DNA of 18,374 nt, taken from contig NZOA01000010.1 in the NCBI GenBank assembly GCA_002695115.1, positions 1 through 18,374 of the forward strand. Reading direction: 5' to 3'. Both the position numbers and the translations under genes were made by a program. Positions 15,023 through 18,374 of this stretch are shown piece by piece. The notes under the pieces are model-generated. The model was not told the origin of the DNA. It made no database searches and worked only from the letters and a program-made list of their open reading frames with translations. This DNA is from Planctomycetota bacterium. GTDB lineage: Bacteria > Planctomycetota > UBA8108. Positions within the stretch are counted from its first letter, which is position 1; each line of letters starts with the position of its first letter.

Positions 15023-16603
15023 TCAGGCGCCGACCTTCAGCAGGTCGCACGCTTCCTCGTAACCCGGCGCTCGTTCACCACCAGCCTTCGGCGTGTCCCT
15101 GGAGGCGCCGGGGCTCAGCCCGTACTCGCTCGCGGTTACTCGCGCCAGGGCCACCGGCTGGCGCCAGCGGAACTTCTCGCGCGTCGCGCTGAACTCTTCC
15201 TCGACCGTGTGGTAGTACTTCTCGGCGTGGAGAGCGCCGTCTTCGCTGACGGCGAAGCCGAGGAGCAGGTTCATAACGGGACGGAGAGGATGGCCGAGCT
15301 CGCCGTAGCGCTGAACGAGCGCGCTGGCGCGCGCCTGGTCTCGTCCGCGGATGGCCGAGCCTGTTTCGGCGAGGAGCCTGTCGCGATCCTTTGTCTTGAG
15401 GGCATCGAGCGCCTCTGCGTGGAACGGTTCGTCGGTGACGTTGCCGCGTTGTCCGGCGGTATGGTAGGCGCCGATGATGAGACTCGCGAGCGCGTTGCGA
15501 TCATCGCTGACGCGCGCGATGTTGCGCCACGCGTTCGCCGCGTCCGATGCGTGAACACCGACGGAGGCGCCGTGTACACTCCCCATCGGCTTCAGCTTCG
15601 AGCTCCCCTGTTTTCTCCTGCCGCGGTCGTTCAGCACGAGCCGGTTCGCGGCGAGTGAGATCGCTTCGCCGACGTGCGCTGTAGTGAAGCCTTCGGCGAG
15701 CGCGGCCGCGACGGCATCGGCCGCTTGCTCACGTGTGCTTGCGAAGACGAGCCGGCTCATCCTGTCGATCCAGCCATCGTCGGCCTTGCGCGAGCCCGGC
15801 GTGCGGCCAAGCAGCTTGTGGGTATCGAGGAGCCTCGGCAGTAGGCTGCGGAGCGCGGTATTCCTGCGGTTTTTCTCGGACTTAACGCAGAAACGGACTG
15901 ATTGACGCAATAGGGTGTGCGCGTGCTCTTTGCCGGCGATGTCGAGCATCGACCACGCGCGCCAGGCGAGCACGACGCGATGGACGTTGATCTCATCGCG
16001 CACGGAGTACTGCAGGTGGTTGAAGGCTTCGCCGGGGCGCTCGTTCACGAGCGCCGCGAAGGTCGACTCCGCGCGACCGAAGTCCGCCGAGCGCGTTGCC
16101 TTGCGCAGCAGCTCGCCTGTGGGAGAGTTCGCGGGGATCTTCGCCGGCTCCACGTTTTTAAGAATCTGTTTCGCGCGCCCGCCGAACTCATGGATGCGGT
16201 TGGTGTTGCGATAGAGCACCTTGAGGACGGGCAGGGCACGGCGAGCTTCGGGCAATGCGCGCGACATCGCATAGGCCGGCGCGAGCGCCATGAAGGTGTG
16301 GAAACCGGTATAGTCCTGGCCGGCGAAGGTGCGCGCGTTGGCGAGCGCGCCGGCGGCGGTGAGCGTGCGCAGCTCCGTGCCGCTTCGCAGCTTCTCAACG
16401 AGGAGAGGCTGCAGGTTCGCAAGTGGTGTCTCCTGCATCAGCGAGACGAGCGGCTCGAGCTCTCCGAAGGTCGGAAAGTCCGCCCCGTCCTCTGCGAATA
16501 CAGAGCCTAGCCCGAGCTCTGCTGCGGTTGCTACACCGACGCTCGCGGCAAGCATGCCGCGACCGACGTCCGCGAGAAACTCTCGTCTGCTGTTTTGTTG
16601 CAT
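15023..16603 (-). CDS. Tat-exported, helix- and histidine-rich protein of unknown function
   Basis: 526 residues. The start ATG 16603 is fixed by a perfect AGGAGG (16615-16610) 6 nt upstream. A twin-arginine signal (NSRREFLADVG, residues 4-14, then hydrophobic residues to SVFAED near 39) indicates export after folding, which often means a cofactor is inserted in the cytoplasm. The mature part is almost all amphipathic helix. Histidines recur in distinct contexts: H102 (GFHTF), H196 (FNHLQ), H209, H227 and H229 (KEHAHT), H310 (TAHVGEA), H344 and H351 (SVHGASVGVHASDAANAWR), H381 (GAYHTAG). A metal or haem site is one possibility; the spacing faintly recalls questin-oxidase-like proteins, which is a guess. 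It is second in a unit with the 227-residue exported protein, 24 nt downstream of it. Its heavy use of GCG and CGC codons differs from its partner. I cannot name the family. Confidence 0.75.
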   Translation of the reverse strand: MQQNSRREFLADVGRGMLAASVGVATAAELGLGSVFAEDGADFPTFGELEPLVSLMQETPLANLQPLLVEKLRSGTELRTLTAAGALANARTFAGQDYTGFHTFMALAPAYAMSRALPEARRALPVLKVLYRNTNRIHEFGGRAKQILKNVEPAKIPANSPTGELLRKATRSADFGRAESTFAALVNERPGEAFNHLQYSVRDEINVHRVVLAWRAWSMLDIAGKEHAHTLLRQSVRFCVKSEKNRRNTALRSLLPRLLDTHKLLGRTPGSRKADDGWIDRMSRLVFASTREQAADAVAAALAEGFTTAHVGEAISLAANRLVLNDRGRRKQGSSKLKPMGSVHGASVGVHASDAANAWRNIARVSDDRNALASLIIGAYHTAGQRGNVTDEPFHAEALDALKTKDRDRLLAETGSAIRGRDQARASALVQRYGELGHPLRPVMNLLLGFAVSEDGALHAEKYYHTVEEEFSATREKFRWRQPVALARVTASEYGLSPGASRDTPKAGGERAPGYEEACDLLKVGA

Positions 16604-16627
16604 GGTTTTCCTCCTGTAATGTCGAGG

Positions 16628-17311
16628 CTACCTGGCCTCTTCGACCTTGAGCACGTCGACCTGGATGAACTGTCCGTTGTACGGCTTGGGGGAAACGCCG
16701 GGGATCGTGAGCTTTTTGAAATTGGAGATCAGCTTCCCGTTCTGACCGTCTCCCGAGAGCGTCAGCGCCGCTCCTCCGTCGATCTTGATCGTCTTGGTGT
16801 AGTCGATCGTGAAGATCTTGTGGCCGACACGATCCTGGCGGTTCAGGAAGTAGTGCGACCTGGGCGATGAAATGCCGATCCTGTAAATATTGTAGGTCTT
16901 GTTGTTGGGCTTGCCGCCGACGTAGAAATAGTCGCCGTCTTTCTTGCCATCTTTATACATCATCGGTTCAACCACGCCGCGAAAACGCAGCGTCACGTTG
17001 TAGCTCTTGCCCTTGGTCCCGCCGAAGTTCCTGGTGGTCGTGAAATTGTCCGTCTTGTTCGGATCGCCTTTGACCAATGCCGAGCTGCAGTCCGCGCCCT
17101 TCCTGGGGTTCTCGGGCATCTTCTCCTTGCAGGGGAATTCGAAGCGGAAGCCATGGAGTTTGGCCCCGGGCCCTTTCACCTTGCCCTGCTTGGCCTTTTT
17201 GCCGTCGTCCGCGGCTTTTACGTCCGCGTCTGCGGTCGAAAACAATACGGCCGAAAGCACAAACGCCACGCATCCGAAGGCGGCGATTCCAGTCATGATC
17301 CTGGTCTTCAT
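16628..17311 (-). CDS. Small exported protein of unknown function
   Basis: 227 residues from ATG 17311, with GAGGG 7 nt upstream (TTACAGAGGG). A Sec signal (KTRIMTG then a hydrophobic run ending STADA, about 1-33) is followed by a Lys/Gly-rich linker (KKAKQGKVKGPGAK) and a probably all-beta mature domain from GFRFEFPCKEKMPENP (54-69) to the C-terminus. Two cysteines, C61 and C75 by my count, may form a disulfide. Alternating Gly, Tyr and Asn with short strands (YNVTLRFRGVV, YFYVGG, NIYRIGISSP, HKIFTIDYTKTIKID) suggests a carbohydrate-binding or jelly-roll-like sandwich; that is inference from pattern only. The frame stays open to 17518, but that extension lacks a signal and a binding site and runs through the promoter region. 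It is first in the unit with the Tat protein, so the two may act together. No family is recognised. Confidence 0.78.
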   Translation of the reverse strand: MKTRIMTGIAAFGCVAFVLSAVLFSTADADVKAADDGKKAKQGKVKGPGAKLHGFRFEFPCKEKMPENPRKGADCSSALVKGDPNKTDNFTTTRNFGGTKGKSYNVTLRFRGVVEPMMYKDGKKDGDYFYVGGKPNNKTYNIYRIGISSPRSHYFLNRQDRVGHKIFTIDYTKTIKIDGGAALTLSGDGQNGKLISNFKKLTIPGVSPKPYNGQFIQVDVLKVEEAR

Positions 17312-17561
17312 ATGGTTCCCTCTGTAACAAGAAGCCTGGTCTGTAGATTCCCCTCGGGAATTAGATCCGCTTATTCTAGGCGCCCGGGGCCGGTCCTCGC
17401 CTATCAAAAAATCCTTTTTTCCGATTATGGAAGCCGGCGCCCTCCTTTTCCTCATTTCCGGGGCTCTCCCCGATGAGGCAGGGCCGGGCGCCACTTGCCA
17501 GCGCCCCCGATCTCGCATAGGCTATGGGTAGGAGTTAACCACTACAGAGAGAGGAGTCGGC
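17312..17561. other. Divergent control region between the 227-residue protein and DUF1552 genes
   Basis: A 250-nt gene-free stretch. The plus-strand half holds promoter module copy 5 (17495-17523). The minus-strand side contains a perfect inverted repeat ATTCCC-CTC-GGGAAT (17347-17361) in what would be the leader of the 17311 gene, an isolated TAGAAT (17378-17373) that could be its -10 but has no -35 at proper spacing, an inverted repeat TAGGCG/CGCCTA (17377-17382 and 17398-17403), and an AT-rich block with AAAAAA-TCC-TTTTTT (17406-17420). These could bind a regulator or act as a curved upstream element. Confidence 0.45.
17495..17523 (+). promoter_or_regulatory. Sigma70-like promoter of the leader ORF and DUF1552 (module copy 5)
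   Basis: TTGCCA (17495-17500), a 17-nt spacer and TAGGCT (17518-17523), with CTTGCCAGCG exactly as before the S1 protease and LPMO genes. The leader is 38 nt and ends CAGAGAGAGGAG before ATG 17562. Confidence 0.65.
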
Positions 17562-17624
17562 ATGAAGAATCCGCACATTCATCTTTTTGTTGCCGACTTC
17601 ATGGGGAGAGAAAAAGTCCAATGA
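17562..17624 (+). CDS. 20-residue leader peptide or remnant ORF upstream of DUF1552
   Basis: ATG 17562 sits 5-6 nt after GAGAGAGGAG, the best ribosome binding site in this region, and is placed relative to the promoter exactly like the starts of full-length genes elsewhere in the window. It reads 20 codons (MKNPHIHLF... ending GREKVQ) and stops at TGA 17622-17624, which overlaps the DUF1552 ATG as ATGA. That overlap is typical of translationally coupled genes. In planctomycetes DUF1552 usually follows a long PSCyt-type DUF1592/DUF1588/DUF1585 gene, often with such an overlap. The ORF may be a regulatory leader peptide, or what remains after an internal deletion removed that gene. It is too short to recognise by homology. 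Confidence 0.5.
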   Translation: MKNPHIHLFVADFMGREKVQ

Positions 17625-18374
17625 GGATATCCAGAAGGAAGTTCCTGAAGGCCCAGGGAGCTGTACTCACATTACCCTTTCTGCGTTCGATTCCTGATGC
17701 GATTGCCGGTGAAGCCGGGAAGGGGAGCAAGCCCGCCAAGAAGCTGGTGATCATGTATGTCCCCAACGGAATTGTGCGCCGTTGTTTCTTCCCGGGTGAA
17801 GAGGACGGAGTGCTGCCCGGTTTTGTCGGCGGCTTCAACGCCGACAAGTTCAAGAACAAGAAGAGGATCCAGAACAAGCCGGGCATCTACCCCCTGGAGT
17901 TGACCTCGACTATGCAGCCCCTGGCTGACCTTGCCGGGGATGTCTCCCTGGTCACAGGTCTCGACCGCACCTTCAAGAACGGCCAGGACGTTCATGCCCA
18001 GGGCGCCTCCTGTTACCTGACGAGTCTCTCGCCCATGCAGGCAGCCGCGCAGAAGATCAGGCATCCCAATGGAAGAAGCCTCGACCAGGTTATTGGTGAC
18101 AAGGTAGGGCTCTCAACGGCGTTCAGGACCCTCGAGATCAGCTGCAATGGATTCAAGGCCGGCAAAGAGGACATTTATTTCAACAACATCTCCTGGTACG
18201 GGCCTGGCAAGATCGCCCCTTCCATCAAGGACCCCAAGAAGCTCTATGCGAGGCTGTTCATGGCGGACAGCAGCTACCGGGAGCACCTTGAGGACGTTAC
18301 CAGCCTGGTGCTGGCCGATGCGAAGACCCTGTCGAAGAAGCTCGGGCGAGATGACCGGCGAACACTCGATGAGT
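17621..18374 (+). CDS. DUF1552 family Tat-exported protein, 3' end outside the window
   Basis: 251 residues are visible; the frame is open to the right edge. ATG 17621 is followed by a twin-arginine signal (SRRKFLKAQG, residues 4-13, then VLTLPFLRSIPDAIAG). The mature part begins KKLVIMYVPNGIVRRCFFPGE (split here: motif YVPNG at 46-50), continues with PLADLAGDVSLVTGLD and GQDVHAQGASCYLT, all typical of DUF1552. Family members are usually about 430-460 residues, so roughly 55-60 percent is seen. The function is unknown; the proteins are exported and normally encoded next to planctomycete cytochrome-type genes. Translation probably depends on the upstream 20-codon ORF through the ATGA overlap, although GGGGAG lies 12 nt upstream as a weak site of its own. 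The promoter at 17495-17523 drives both. Confidence 0.88.
   Translation, partial: MRISRRKFLKAQGAVLTLPFLRSIPDAIAGEAGKGSKPAKKLVIMYVPNGIVRRCFFPGEEDGVLPGFVGGFNADKFKNKKRIQNKPGIYPLELTSTMQPLADLAGDVSLVTGLDRTFKNGQDVHAQGASCYLTSLSPMQAAAQKIRHPNGRSLDQVIGDKVGLSTAFRTLEISCNGFKAGKEDIYFNNISWYGPGKIAPSIKDPKKLYARLFMADSSYREHLEDVTSLVLADAKTLSKKLGRDDRRTLDE

Noticed and set aside
17312..17518. N-terminal extension of the 227-residue exported protein
   Set aside because: It would put the Sec signal internally and use promoter DNA as coding; ATG 17311 has a proper binding site.
1..18374. Mobile element, CRISPR array, tRNA or rRNA
   Set aside because: No transposase or integrase motif, no regularly spaced direct repeats, and no tRNA or rRNA-like sequence was recognised on either strand.

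Overview
The window looks like chromosomal DNA from a member of the Planctomycetota, probably a free-living glycan degrader. The coding DNA is GC-rich. The marker families point the same way: a PSCyt1/DUF1549/DUF1553 haem-binding protein, a DUF1501 protein and a DUF1552 protein (all typical of planctomycetes, also found in Verrucomicrobia and relatives), sulfatase and DUF1080 domains, and a C-terminal dockerin-like tag of a style I associate with planctomycete secreted proteins. The phylum is inferred from these families; there is no rRNA or other phylogenetic marker here.

Layout. 1-389: the C-terminal end of a sialidase. 474-4675, plus strand: a trypsin-like S1 protease and an AA10 lytic polysaccharide monooxygenase, both ending in the same four-cysteine dockerin-like tag, then a GH97 glycosidase. 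4696-8984, minus strand: a sulfatase fused to DUF1080, and a subtilisin-like S8 protease ending in a PDZ domain. 9184-10950, plus: a DUF885 zinc-peptidase-like protein. 10978-14866, minus: a PSCyt1/DUF1549/DUF1553 gene followed 13 nt later by DUF1501. 15023-17311, minus: a two-gene unit of unknown function (a small exported protein, then a 526-residue Tat-exported protein). 17562 to the right edge, plus: a 20-codon leader ORF overlapping the start of a truncated DUF1552 gene.

Nearly every product carries a Sec or Tat signal, so this is an exported-protein region. Sialidase, LPMO, GH97 and sulfatase suit the breakdown of sulfated or sialylated polysaccharides, with the proteases and the DUF885 protein attacking protein or glycoprotein. 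This joint role is inferred. The genes are mostly single units with their own promoters, and only two minus-strand pairs look like operons.

The most striking non-coding signal is a recurrent promoter and leader module. Five plus-strand genes with unrelated products (474, 1677, 2774, 9184, 17562) are preceded by CTTGCCAGCG or a near match as -35 region and a -10 hexamer 17 or 18 nt further on. Three of them share TAGGCTA exactly, with a 38-40 nt leader ending in an AGAGA-rich ribosome binding site. I found no tRNA, rRNA, CRISPR array, transposase or integrase.
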